This document shows, piece after piece, positions 45,982 through 54,826 of a stretch of 64,000 nt of DNA. The notes beneath the pieces were generated by a model. The model saw only the letters and a program-made list of their open reading frames with translations. It did no database searches and was not told where the DNA came from. Both the position numbers and the translations under genes were made by a program. The DNA is taken from the NCBI RefSeq assembly GCF_025821665.1, contig NZ_JACKSJ010000024.1:62001-126000 (forward strand). Direction: 5' to 3'. This DNA is from [Mycobacterium] manitobense (lineage in GTDB: Bacteria; Actinomycetota; Actinomycetes; Mycobacteriales; Mycobacteriaceae). Every line of letters starts with the position of its first letter. The first letter of the stretch is position 1.

Positions 45982-46346
45982 GGGATCCTCCGGGCGGGCG
46001 GGTACGGCAACAGGGTGATCATGGTCCATTCTCGGTGCCCGCGGACGCGTCTCGCGCATCAATTGCGGCTAACCACGTACGCTCGCGTCGCGACGGCGCA
46101 CGCTTGGTCCCCGCACCGGCCGGTCGGCGGCGGCGACCGCACACGAGGTACGGCTGCGCCGCTGGTCGGACGATTTTGGGGCGGGCGGCCGAGCGGGTAG
46201 TATTGACCAACGGTGCGGCAGCCGCGCCGACTCTTGCGTGCCCCTGGTTTGGAATATCCGACTACTGGCTCACGTTGTAGTCGATTCGATTGCTGCGCCG
46301 AACGGCGCCAATACCAAGACAGGACACGGAGGACTTCCGAGAACTC
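45982..46346 (+). promoter_or_regulatory. Gene-free region holding the infA promoter
   Basis: A 365-base stretch with no credible gene on either strand. It must contain the divergent promoters of the NfeD-flotillin pair and of infA. The best infA candidate is -10 TAGTAT (46198-46203) with TTGGGG (46176-46181) 16 bases upstream, giving a leader of roughly 135 bases. That leader is AT-richer than its surroundings around 46240-46300 (GGTTTGGAATATCCGACTAC). GGAGGA (46327-46333 region) precedes the infA ATG. No terminator or known riboswitch was recognised. Confidence 0.45.
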
Positions 46347-46568
46347 ATGGCCAAGAAAGACGGTGCCATAGAGGTCGAGGGCCGCGTGGTCGAACCCCTG
46401 CCCAATGCGATGTTCCGCATTGAGCTGGAGAACGGACACAAGGTGCTCGCCCACATCAGCGGCAAGATGCGGCAGCACTACATCCGCATCCTGCCCGAGG
46501 ACCGCGTCGTGGTGGAGCTGTCTCCCTACGACCTGTCCCGGGGCCGCATCGTTTACCGCTACAAGTAA
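46347..46568 (+). CDS. infA: Translation initiation factor IF-1
   Basis: A 73-residue OB-fold factor that binds the ribosomal A site during initiation. The whole family pattern is visible: [63 protein letters not shown] 46347 gives the standard MAKKDG start; longer in-frame starts are not supported. It opens the alpha-operon segment infA-rpmJ-rpsM-rpsK-rpsD-rpoA-rplQ. Confidence 0.97.
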
Positions 46569-46597
46569 GCCCGAGACAGAAGAAGGATCGATAAGCC

Positions 46598-46711
46598 GTG
46601 AAGGTGAACCCGAGCGTCAAGCCCATTTGCGATAAGTGCAGGGTGATCCGCCGGCATGGGCGGGTCATGGTGATCTGCTCCGATCCGCGACACAAGCAGC
46701 GCCAGGGCTGA
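46598..46711 (+). CDS. rpmJ: 50S ribosomal protein L36
   Basis: A 37-residue protein starting GTG 46598 (GAAGGA upstream). The zinc-binding form is intact: cysteines in [14 protein letters not shown] and [11 protein letters not shown] supply the C-C-C-H ligands. It lies 29 bases after infA. The 184 bases between it and rpsM contain no gene. Confidence 0.95.
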
Positions 46712-46895
46712 TCCGCCCCGGCGGCTGCGCCGCAGTACCTCACAACTGAATGCTGACCTCCCAGCACCACCGAGCGGATACGCCGCTCGATCACGTCCGG
46801 TCGGAGGCCGGACCCCGACTACACCGTCGATACATCGGCAGTAGCAGGGAACGGGCTGGGAAAAGACCTCCGCAAAGAGAAGGAATGGCACACCC

Positions 46896-47270
46896 ATGGC
46901 CCGATTGATGGGCGTCGATCTGCCACGCGACAAGCGCATGGAGATCGCACTCACTTACATCTACGGCATCGGCCGTACCAAGTCGCAGGAGATCCTGTCG
47001 GCCACTGGTATCGACCGCGACCACCGCACCAAGGACCTGACCGACGACCAGGTCACCCAGCTGCGCGACTACATCGAAGCCAACATCAAGGTGGAGGGCG
47101 ACCTGCGCCGCGAGGTTCAGGCAGACATCCGCCGCAAGATCGAGATCGGCTGCTACCAGGGCCTGCGGCACCGCCGTGGCCTGCCGGTGCGCGGCCAGCG
47201 GACCAAGACCAACGCGCGTACCCGCAAGGGCCCCAAGCGCACCATCGCCGGCAAGAAGAAGGCCAGGTAA
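46896..47270 (+). CDS. rpsM: 30S ribosomal protein S13
   Basis: 124 residues, head of the small subunit, contacting 23S rRNA through bridge B1. Complete family pattern: [54 protein letters not shown] and a basic C-terminal tail ending KKKAR. ATG 46896 has AGAAGGA upstream. rpsK starts six bases after its stop. Confidence 0.97.
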   Translation: MARLMGVDLPRDKRMEIALTYIYGIGRTKSQEILSATGIDRDHRTKDLTDDQVTQLRDYIEANIKVEGDLRREVQADIRRKIEIGCYQGLRHRRGLPVRGQRTKTNARTRKGPKRTIAGKKKAR

Positions 47271-47276
47271 CCCCAG

Positions 47277-47693
47277 ATGCCACCTGCGAAGAAGGCCGCG
47301 GCCGGTCCCAAGAAGGGCCAGAAGACCCGCCGCCGGGAAAAGAAGAACGTCCCGCACGGCGCCGCGCACATCAAGAGCACGTTCAACAACACCATCGTGT
47401 CGATCACCGATCCCCAGGGCAACGTCATCGCCTGGGCGTCCTCGGGTCACGTCGGCTTCAAGGGGTCGCGTAAGTCGACGCCGTTCGCCGCTCAGCTGGC
47501 CGCCGAGAACGCGGCCCGCAAGGCGCAGGAGCACGGTGTGAAGAAGGTCGACGTGTTCGTCAAGGGTCCGGGTTCGGGCCGCGAGACCGCCATCCGATCG
47601 CTGCAGGCCGCCGGCCTCGAGGTCGGTGCCATTTCCGATGTCACGCCGCAGCCGCACAACGGTTGCCGTCCGCCCAAGCGGCGCAGGGTCTAG
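47277..47693 (+). CDS. rpsK: 30S ribosomal protein S11
   Basis: 138 residues, platform of the small subunit. The basic Lys-rich N-terminus ([20 protein letters not shown]) is typical of mycobacteria. It is followed by [39 protein letters not shown] and the C-terminal [21 protein letters not shown] 47277. Confidence 0.97.
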   Translation: MPPAKKAAAGPKKGQKTRRREKKNVPHGAAHIKSTFNNTIVSITDPQGNVIAWASSGHVGFKGSRKSTPFAAQLAAENAARKAQEHGVKKVDVFVKGPGSGRETAIRSLQAAGLEVGAISDVTPQPHNGCRPPKRRRV

Positions 47694-47721
47694 TCGGGCT
47701 CGGGAAGGAAGAGGAAGACCA

Positions 47722-48327
47722 ATGGCTCGTTATACCGGACCCGCCACCCGCAAGTCCCGCCGTCTCGGCGTCGACCTGGTCGGTGGAGATCAGTCCTTCG
47801 AGAAGCGCCCCTACCCGCCCGGCCAGCACGGCCGCGCGCGGATCAAGGAGAGCGAGTACCGCCAGCAGCTGCAGGAGAAGCAGAAGGCCCGCTTCACCTA
47901 CGGCGTGATGGAGAAGCAGTTCCGCCGTTACTACGAAGAGGCCAACCGCGTCGCGGGCAAGACCGGCGAGAACCTGCTCCAGATCCTGGAGAGCCGGCTC
48001 GACAACGTCGTGTACCGCGCCGGGCTCGCCCGGACCCGCCGCATGGCGCGTCAGCTGGTCAGCCACGGCCACTTCACCGTCAACGGTGTCAAGGTCGACA
48101 TCCCGAGCTACCGGGTGTCGCAGTACGACATCATCGACGTCAAGGACAAGTCGGTGAACACCGATCCGTTCGTGATCGCGCGGGAGACCGCGGGTGACCG
48201 TCCGATCCCGTCGTGGCTGCAGGTCGTCGGCGAGCGTCAGCGCATCCTGGTGCACCAGTTGCCGGAGCGCGCGCAGATCGACGTGCCGCTCGCCGAGCAG
48301 CTCATCGTCGAGTTCTACTCGAAGTAA
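47722..48327 (+). CDS. rpsD: 30S ribosomal protein S4
   Basis: 201 residues, a primary 16S rRNA-binding protein. Start MARYTGPATRKSRRLGVDLV; the S4 RNA-binding domain includes ESRLDNVVYRAGLARTRRMA, RQLVSHGHFTVNGVKVDIPS and YRVSQYDIIDV. This is the cysteine-free actinobacterial form. ATG 47722 is preceded by GGAAGGAAGAGGAAG. Confidence 0.97.
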   Translation: MARYTGPATRKSRRLGVDLVGGDQSFEKRPYPPGQHGRARIKESEYRQQLQEKQKARFTYGVMEKQFRRYYEEANRVAGKTGENLLQILESRLDNVVYRAGLARTRRMARQLVSHGHFTVNGVKVDIPSYRVSQYDIIDVKDKSVNTDPFVIARETAGDRPIPSWLQVVGERQRILVHQLPERAQIDVPLAEQLIVEFYSK

Positions 48328-48366
48328 CACCCTGCGCGCCCGATCCCGGGCGTCGCAGTTCACTGA

Positions 48367-49461
<1,095 letters not shown>

Positions 49462-49520
49462 GAACATCCGTCCCGGTCCTACCTGATACGGGGGCCGGCC
49501 CCATTTAGGAGATAGTCGCC

Positions 49521-50129
49521 ATGCCCAAGCCCACGAAGGGCGCTCGCCTCGGCGGGTCGTCGTCGCACCAGAAGGCGCTGCTGGCCAACCTGGCCACCTC
49601 GCTCTTCGAGCACGGCCGCATCAAGACGACCGAGCCCAAGGCGAGGGCATTGCGGCCCTACGCGGAGAAGCTGATCACCCATGCCAAGAAGGGCACGCTG
49701 CACAACCGGCGTGAGGTGATGAAGAAGATCCGCGACAAGGACGTGGTGCACTCGCTGTTCGCCGAGATCGGCCCGTTCTTCGCCGACCGCAACGGTGGCT
49801 ACACCCGGATCATCAAGGTGGAGGCACGTAAGGGCGACAACGCCCCGATGGCCGTCATCGAGCTGGTGCGGGAGACCACGGTCACCTCGGAGGCCAACCG
49901 GGCCCGCCGGTCGGGCGGCTCCAAGGCCGCTCCGGTAGCCGCCGCGGCGGCGCCGCAGGCCGCGGTCGAGCCGGAGGCCACCGAGGGCCCGGTTGCCGAC
50001 GACTCCTCTGCCGAGGAGACCGCCGCCACCGACGCGCTGCCCGAGGCGGAGGACACCACCGCCGCCGAGGCGTCGCGCTCGACGGAGACCGACGACCCGA
50101 CCGCCGACAAGGCTGACGACGCCAAGTAG
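49521..50129 (+). CDS. rplQ: 50S ribosomal protein L17 with long acidic C-terminal extension
   Basis: 202 residues. The conserved L17 core fills residues 1-125 ([60 protein letters not shown]). The remaining roughly 75 residues are low-complexity Ala/Glu/Thr/Asp ([20 protein letters not shown]), longer than in most bacteria and longer than the M. tuberculosis tail. ATG 49521 has AGGAGA upstream. A stem-loop lies 15 bases after its stop. Confidence 0.96.
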   Translation: MPKPTKGARLGGSSSHQKALLANLATSLFEHGRIKTTEPKARALRPYAEKLITHAKKGTLHNRREVMKKIRDKDVVHSLFAEIGPFFADRNGGYTRIIKVEARKGDNAPMAVIELVRETTVTSEANRARRSGGSKAAPVAAAAAPQAAVEPEATEGPVADDSSAEETAATDALPEAEDTTAAEASRSTETDDPTADKADDAK

Positions 50130-50136
50130 TCACGCT

Positions 50137-51006
50137 GTGAACATGCCCGCCATCGACTCCGGTGGCGGGCTTGTTCGTCTTCGGCTCGAGATCGCCTACG
50201 ACGGCACAGCGTTCGCGGGCTGGGCGGCCCAGACGGGCCAGCGCACGGTGGCCGGTGTGCTGGACGAGGCGTTGTCCACGGTATTCCGCACACCGGTGGT
50301 GATGCGGGCCGCCGGCCGCACCGACACCGGGGTGCACGCCACCGGCCAGGTCGGCCACGTCGACGTGCCCGCTGCCGCGCTGTCGCACGCCTACCCGCGG
50401 CGTAGCCCACCGGGGGAGACCGAGTTCGGCCCGCTGGTGCGCCGGCTGGGCCGGTTCCTGCCCGACGACGTCCGGGTGCTCGGGATCGCCCGCGCCGCAG
50501 CTGGATTCGATGCCCGGTTCTCGGCGCTGCGCAGGCACTACACCTACCGGCTGTCGACGGCCCGGTACGGCGTGATGCCGCAGCTGTCGCGGTTCGTGAC
50601 GGCCTGGCCGCGTGCGCTCGACGTCGACGCGATGGCGGTCGCCTCCCGGCCGTTGATCGGCCTGCACGACTTCGCCGCCTTCTGCCGGCACCGCGAGGGC
50701 GCCACCACGATCCGCGATCTGCAGCGGCTGGACTGGTCGCGCGACGGTGACCTGATCACCGCGCACGTCACCGCCGACGCCTTCTGCTGGTCGATGGTGC
50801 GCTCGCTGGTCGGCGCGCTACTCGCCGTGGGCGAGGGCCGGCGCGACCCCGGCTGGTGCGCGGGCCTGCTCACGGCGTCCCGGCGGTCGAGCGACTTCGC
50901 CGCCGCGCCGCCGCACGGCCTCACGCTGGTCGGTGTGGACTATCCGCCCGACGATCAGCTGGCGGCCCGCACCACGGTCACCCGCGAGCTGCGCGTGATC
51001 GACTGA
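50137..51006 (+). CDS. truA: tRNA pseudouridine(38-40) synthase TruA
   Basis: 289 residues; modifies uridines 38-40 in the tRNA anticodon stem. The catalytic Asp is in [20 protein letters not shown] (about residue 60), with [20 protein letters not shown] at the start and RRHYTYRLS and [20 protein letters not shown] later. An actinobacterial insertion ([20 protein letters not shown]) follows the catalytic loop. GTG 50137 or ATG 50143 is the start; neither has a strong ribosome site, and the first codons are inside a GC hairpin. It is the last gene of the alpha-operon segment. Confidence 0.93.
   Translation: MNMPAIDSGGGLVRLRLEIAYDGTAFAGWAAQTGQRTVAGVLDEALSTVFRTPVVMRAAGRTDTGVHATGQVGHVDVPAAALSHAYPRRSPPGETEFGPLVRRLGRFLPDDVRVLGIARAAAGFDARFSALRRHYTYRLSTARYGVMPQLSRFVTAWPRALDVDAMAVASRPLIGLHDFAAFCRHREGATTIRDLQRLDWSRDGDLITAHVTADAFCWSMVRSLVGALLAVGEGRRDPGWCAGLLTASRRSSDFAAAPPHGLTLVGVDYPPDDQLAARTTVTRELRVID
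50145..50181 (+). terminator. GC stem-loop after rplQ, overlapping the truA start
   Basis: GCCCGCCA (50145-50152), a ten-base loop and TGGCGGGC (50163-50170), followed by TTGTTCGTCTT. The perfect eight-base GC stem plus U-rich run looks like an intrinsic terminator, 15 bases after the rplQ stop. The stem also contains truA codons 1-10, so it could attenuate or mask truA translation. Confidence 0.5.
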
Positions 51007-51008
51007 AG

Positions 51009-51698
51009 TCAGATGCGGCCTGCGACGAAGTCGGCGGCCTGGTTGACCATGCCGGCGTTGATGTAGGCCCTGGCCGCGTGGTCACCCCAGTTCTTCTCCC
51101 AGGTGTTCGGGTCGGCCGGGTTGCAGATGGGGTCGGCGCCGTGGCACAACTCGATGGTGCGCTCACGGTAGAGCGGGCTGAGCGCGCCGATCGGGCCGGC
51201 CCACGCGCTGCCGTTGCCGAACAGCGCGACGGCCGCGATCTTCTGGTCCATGCCCGGGGGCAGTGGCTTCTTGAACCCGAAAGCGGCGATCGGTGCAGCC
51301 AGCACGATATCGGTGACCGCGGCCCCCAACGAATAGCCGCCGAGCACCAGCCGGGTGTCGGGGCATCGGCCCGCCATGTCCTGGATGCGGGAGCTCATGT
51401 CGTTGGCGCCGATGTCGACCTGGGTGTCGGCGGGGTAGTTCACCGCGTAGAGGTCGATGTCCCGGTCGGACTTGTTGCGCAGTGCACTGATGAAGTTGTT
51501 GCCGATGAGGCCTGCGCCAGGGGACTCGACCCGGCCGCGGGCGAAAATCACCTCGACCTGCGGGCAGGCCTGCGCCGACGCCGTGGCGGCGACGCCGTCG
51601 ACGGGGACGGCGGCAGGCGCGACCAGCAGACCGGCGGCGACGAGGACAGCGGAGGCGGCCAGGCCGCACCGGCGGGCCCAGGTGTTCACAGCATTCAC
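51009..51698 (-). CDS. Cutinase-like secreted serine esterase, copy 1
   Basis: 229 residues. A Sec signal peptide (CGLAASAVLVAAGLLVAPAA to ATASAQA) is followed by the cutinase fold CPQVEVIFARGRVESPGAGL. The nucleophile is Ser in RLVLGGYSLGAAVTDIVLAA (GYSLG), the acid Asp is in ELCHGADPICNP, and the His is in NWGDHAARAYINAGMV. Four cysteines can form the two family disulfides. Mycobacterial culp proteins hydrolyse lipids or esters outside the cell. GTG 51698 is chosen because a -10 (TACTAT, minus strand) lies seven bases upstream. It follows truA convergently with two bases between stops. Confidence 0.9.
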   Translation of the reverse strand: MNAVNTWARRCGLAASAVLVAAGLLVAPAAVPVDGVAATASAQACPQVEVIFARGRVESPGAGLIGNNFISALRNKSDRDIDLYAVNYPADTQVDIGANDMSSRIQDMAGRCPDTRLVLGGYSLGAAVTDIVLAAPIAAFGFKKPLPPGMDQKIAAVALFGNGSAWAGPIGALSPLYRERTIELCHGADPICNPADPNTWEKNWGDHAARAYINAGMVNQAADFVAGRI

Positions 51699-51705
51699 CC
51701 AGCCG

Positions 51706-51711
51706 ATAGTA
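51706..51711 (-). promoter_or_regulatory. Predicted leaderless -10 box of cutinase copy 1
   Basis: TACTAT on the minus strand, seven bases before GTG 51698; no ribosome site is present. Confidence 0.5.
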
Positions 51712-51738
51712 GCCAAAGAAATTGACGGCGCGGCCGGG

Positions 51739-52401
51739 CTAGAGAAGTCCGGCAGCGAAGCGCGCCGCCTGGTCGGCCGCCGCACCCGCGTAGTCGCGGT
51801 GCGCGGCAACGCTCTCGCCGTCGGTGCAGACGGGGTCGCCGGGGTTGCACAGGTCGATCGCCCGGGCGCCGTAGACCGGGCTGCGGGTGAGCGGAAGACC
51901 CAGTTTCGCCGTCGGGTTGCCGAAGACCGCAACGGCCGCAACGTGATCCGGCACGTTGGCCGGTAGCGGAGAATTGAAGCCGATGGCGGGCACCGGAACT
52001 GCGGCGATGACGTCGATGACGGCGGCGCCCTCGGAGTAACCGCCGAGCACCAGACGGGTGTTCGGGCAGTTGGCGACCATGTACTGGATGTGGCCGCTGG
52101 CGTCGTTCGCGCCCGCGGCCGCTGCGAGGAAGTCATAGCTTGCCGGATAGTTCACCGCATATGCGCCGACGGACCGGTCGCCGACCCGGCCGCGCAGCGA
52201 CTCGACGAACGCGTTGCCGACCCGGCCCAGGCCGGCCGCCTCGTCGGTGCCGCGGGCGAACACCACCTCGACGTCGGGACAGTCCTGGGCCGTTGCGGTG
52301 GCCGGTCCGCCCACCAGGATGGCGGCCATGGCCGAGAGGACGGCGGCGGTGACGATGATCGCCCGGCGCAGCACCCGGCGTGAAACAAGATCAGAGCTCA
52401 C
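51739..52401 (-). CDS. Cutinase-like secreted serine esterase, copy 2
   Basis: 220 residues. The N-terminus is basic (SRRVLRRAIIV) with a hydrophobic core and cleavage near ATATAQ. The core is CPDVEVVFARGTDEAAGLGR, nucleophile Ser in RLVLGGYSEGAAVIDVIAAV, Asp in DLCNPGDPVCTDG and His in ESVAAHRDYAG. The linker before the catalytic acid is shorter than in copy 1. GTG 52401 has TACACT (minus strand, 52407-52412) five bases upstream, possibly leaderless. Copies 2 and 3 are more alike than either is to copy 1. Confidence 0.9.
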   Translation of the reverse strand: MSSDLVSRRVLRRAIIVTAAVLSAMAAILVGGPATATAQDCPDVEVVFARGTDEAAGLGRVGNAFVESLRGRVGDRSVGAYAVNYPASYDFLAAAAGANDASGHIQYMVANCPNTRLVLGGYSEGAAVIDVIAAVPVPAIGFNSPLPANVPDHVAAVAVFGNPTAKLGLPLTRSPVYGARAIDLCNPGDPVCTDGESVAAHRDYAGAAADQAARFAAGLL

Positions 52402-52425
52402 GCCGAAGTGTAACGCGCGAAGTTG

Positions 52426-53094
52426 CTAAATCAGTCCCGCGGCGAACGTGGCGGCCTGGGTGACGAAGGGCGAGGCCTCGTATCGGGTGTGCGCGAACGG
52501 GTTGCGGCCGTCCGAGCAGATCGGGTCGCCGTCGCTGCACGCGTCGATGCTCTTGCCGGCGAAGGTGCCCCGCGCCGACAGCGGGCTGCCGAACTTGGCC
52601 GACGGGTTACCGAACACCGCGACCGCGGCGACCTTGCTGTTGTAGCCGCCCGGCAGCGGCGGCGCCGAGGCGATGGCACCGATCCGGTCGCCCAGTGGCG
52701 GCACGCCGGCCAGCATGTCCATCACCGCCGCCCCCTGTGAGTAGCCCCCCAGCACGAACCGGGTCGAGGGGCACTGTCCCGACACCGAGGCGATCCGCGC
52801 GGTGACGTCGTTGGCGCCGTCGGCCGTGGTGAGGAAGTCGTAGGTGGCGGGATAGCTCACGCCGTAGGTGCTCAGCGTGCGACCGCCGAGCAGTGGCCGC
52901 ATCTGGTCGGCGAGCGCCTGGCCCACCCGGCCGATGCCGCCCGGTTCGCTGGTGCCGCGGGCGAATATCAACTCGACGTCGGAGCAACCCTGGGCGGCGG
53001 CCACGGGGGCCGGCCCGGCCACGGTGAGGGCGGCCGCCGACAGCGCGGCGGCCACGACGGCGGCGAATCGGGAAGCGGAGCTAAGCAACGTCAC
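52426..53094 (-). CDS. Cutinase-like secreted serine esterase, copy 3
   Basis: 222 residues. The signal peptide FAAVVAAALSAAALTVAGPA ends near VAAAQG. Core CSDVELIFARGTSEPGGIGR, nucleophile Ser in RFVLGGYSQGAAVMDMLAGV (GYSQG, the classical cutinase elbow), Asp in DACSDGDPICSDGRNPF and His in NPFAHTRYEASPF. GTG 53094 is the best start; in-frame upstream starts would run far into the transporter. It is 24 bases upstream of copy 2, so the three cutinases may be partly co-transcribed, though separate promoters are suggested for copies 1 and 2. Confidence 0.9.
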   Translation of the reverse strand: MTLLSSASRFAAVVAAALSAAALTVAGPAPVAAAQGCSDVELIFARGTSEPGGIGRVGQALADQMRPLLGGRTLSTYGVSYPATYDFLTTADGANDVTARIASVSGQCPSTRFVLGGYSQGAAVMDMLAGVPPLGDRIGAIASAPPLPGGYNSKVAAVAVFGNPSAKFGSPLSARGTFAGKSIDACSDGDPICSDGRNPFAHTRYEASPFVTQAATFAAGLI

Positions 53095-53117
53095 CGGGTC
53101 ATACTCACACAGGTGGG

Positions 53118-54164
53118 TCAGTTGCGGCCAACGGACTGCGTGTGAGGAAGCTCGCCGACGGTGTCGGGCCAGTCCGCGGCGTGCGCCGCGGCGGTGTCGC
53201 TGCGGTCGCCGAGCCGTGCGACGGCCAGGCCGAGCAGCACCACCGCACCGCCGAGGGCCTGGGTTGCGCTGATGGCCTCGCCGAGCAGCAGCCAGGCCGC
53301 GAGCACGGCGAACATCACCTCGGACAGCCCGACCAGCGAGGCGAACCGCGGGCGCAGCCGGGCGATGCCGACGATGCCGAGCGAATAGGCCACGGCGGTG
53401 GGGACGAGGCCGAGGGCGATCACGGGCACCACCCAGGACGTGGTCCATCCCGCGATGACGGCGTCTCGGGCGGTGAACGTCATCGGCATCACGCCGGTCA
53501 GGCCGAGCAGGGCGGTGGTGGCGGCGCCCACCGCCAGCCCACCAGCGGCCAGGGTGATCGGATGCAGCCCGGCAGAGCCGTCGGGGCGTTGCCCGCCGAC
53601 CTTGTCCGACATCAGGAAGTAGCAAGCCGCGCAGACCGCCGCGGCCAGACCCCAGCCGACGCCGACGAGGTTGATGTGCGCTGCGGCCAGTCCGCCGGCG
53701 CCGACCACCCCGAGCACCAGCATGATTCCGACGACCGCGGTCGCCGCGCCGGCGAGGGTGAGCGAACTGGGCCGCCGCCTGGTGCTGATCCAGAGCCAGG
53801 CCACCACCAGGACCGGTGCGGTGTACTCGAGCAGCAGTGCCACGCCGACCGACAGGTGGTTGACGGCGTTGTAGTAGAACAGCTGCGCGCCGGCGATCGG
53901 CACGAGTCCGTAGGCGACGACGGTGCGGCGGTGGGTCAGCGCCTCGCGGATCCAGCCCGGTCGCACGGCGGTGGCGAACAGTGCCATCAGCAGGGCGCCG
54001 CCGGCGAGCCGGGCGGTGACCGCCGCGGTGGGGCTCCAGCCCGCTGCCATCAGCGATTTGCCGAGGGGGCCCGACATGCCGAACGCGAGAGCGGACCCGA
54101 CGGCGAACATCAGGCCCATCCGGAACTCGTGGACGGCCGGTGCCGGGCGCAGCGTGGACGCCAT
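53118..54164 (-). CDS. DMT-superfamily transporter, EamA/RhtA type
   Basis: 348 residues with ten predicted transmembrane segments in two EamA repeats (MGLMFAVGSALAFGMSGPLG opens the first; VGVGWGLAAAVCAACYFLMS the second). EamA proteins export amino acids or metabolites; the substrate is not evident. ATG 54164 is chosen because GGGGAGG lies just upstream and it gives MASTLRPAPAVHEFRMG. It diverges from a CGNR-type regulator, and three TCATGA repeats lie between and in the start of that gene, so regulation by the neighbour is likely. Confidence 0.87.
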   Translation of the reverse strand: MASTLRPAPAVHEFRMGLMFAVGSALAFGMSGPLGKSLMAAGWSPTAAVTARLAGGALLMALFATAVRPGWIREALTHRRTVVAYGLVPIAGAQLFYYNAVNHLSVGVALLLEYTAPVLVVAWLWISTRRRPSSLTLAGAATAVVGIMLVLGVVGAGGLAAAHINLVGVGWGLAAAVCAACYFLMSDKVGGQRPDGSAGLHPITLAAGGLAVGAATTALLGLTGVMPMTFTARDAVIAGWTTSWVVPVIALGLVPTAVAYSLGIVGIARLRPRFASLVGLSEVMFAVLAAWLLLGEAISATQALGGAVVLLGLAVARLGDRSDTAAAHAADWPDTVGELPHTQSVGRN

Positions 54165-54204
54165 GTGGCGACCTCCCCTCATGTAAGGAGTAAAATGAGC
54201 TTTG

Positions 54205-54258
54205 GTCATGACGCTAACTGCGGAGGGAGTCATGAGTCAAATGATTTTCACTCATGAC
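54205..54258. promoter_or_regulatory. Three STCATGAS repeats in the DMT/CGNR divergent region
   Basis: GTCATGAC (54205-54212), GTCATGAG (54229-54236) and CTCATGAC (54251-54258) are near-identical palindromic octamers spaced 24 and 22 bases apart, about two helical turns. The last two are also the arms of a perfect nine-base inverted repeat (GTCATGAGT/ACTCATGAC, 12-base spacer) that includes the start codon of the CGNR gene. The first lies within the likely promoter of the transporter (TTAGCG, 17 bases, TTTACT on the minus strand). Confidence 0.6.
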
Positions 54259-54795
54259 ACCGAGCTCACCCTGCGCGCGGCGTGTGTGCTGATCAACACC
54301 GACCGGGTGGACGGCGAACAACTCGCCGACATGGCCGCACTCGACGAGTACCTCGACGGCTTCGGCTGGACCGGCAGGCGCGACCGCGACGCCGCCGAGC
54401 TGGCCGACGTGCACCGGCTCCGACAGCGGCTGGGCGCGATCTGGGCGGTGGCCGACGACGAGGAACGCACGGTCGGTCACGTCAACGCGCTCCTCAGTGA
54501 CACCCGAGCGGCGCCGTGGCTCACCCGCCACCCCGAGATGCCGGAATGGCACCTGCACCTGGCATCGGTGCACGACCCGCTGTGGCAGCGGATGGGCGCG
54601 GAGATGGCGATGGCACTCGCGGACCTGATCCGCGGGGGCGAGTTGCGACGGCTCAAGGTGTGCGCGGCGCCCGACTGCGAAGCGGTGCTGGTGGATCTCT
54701 CCCGCAACCGGTCCCGGATGTTCTGCGACACCGGCAACTGCGGCAACCGCCAGCACGTGGCCGCGTATCGCGAACGGCGCGCCAAGGACTCGTGA
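54232..54795 (+). CDS. CGNR zinc-finger (ABATE-domain) regulator
   Basis: A 187-residue protein. The N-terminal ABATE-like helical domain spans about residues 8-135 (DTELTLRAACVLINTDRVDG; LADVHRLRQRLGAIW). The C-terminal CGNR zinc finger has CAAPDCEAVLVDLSRNRSRM then FCDTGNCGNRQHVAAYRERR (Cys pairs and the C-G-N-R signature, about residues 145-180). Such proteins are predicted stress-linked transcription factors. ATG 54232 is chosen because GGAGGG is at 54222-54227. It diverges from a DMT exporter and its own start is covered by an inverted repeat, suggesting autoregulation. Confidence 0.85.
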   Translation: MSQMIFTHDTELTLRAACVLINTDRVDGEQLADMAALDEYLDGFGWTGRRDRDAAELADVHRLRQRLGAIWAVADDEERTVGHVNALLSDTRAAPWLTRHPEMPEWHLHLASVHDPLWQRMGAEMAMALADLIRGGELRRLKVCAAPDCEAVLVDLSRNRSRMFCDTGNCGNRQHVAAYRERRAKDS

Positions 54796-54826
54796 CGCCG
54801 GCTTTGATGCGCCCGGCGGCCGGAAG

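Noticed and set aside
53095..53625. Upstream extension of cutinase copy 3 into the transporter gene
   Set aside because: The extension is Arg-rich, overlaps the transporter in another frame and would remove the signal peptide from the N-terminus.
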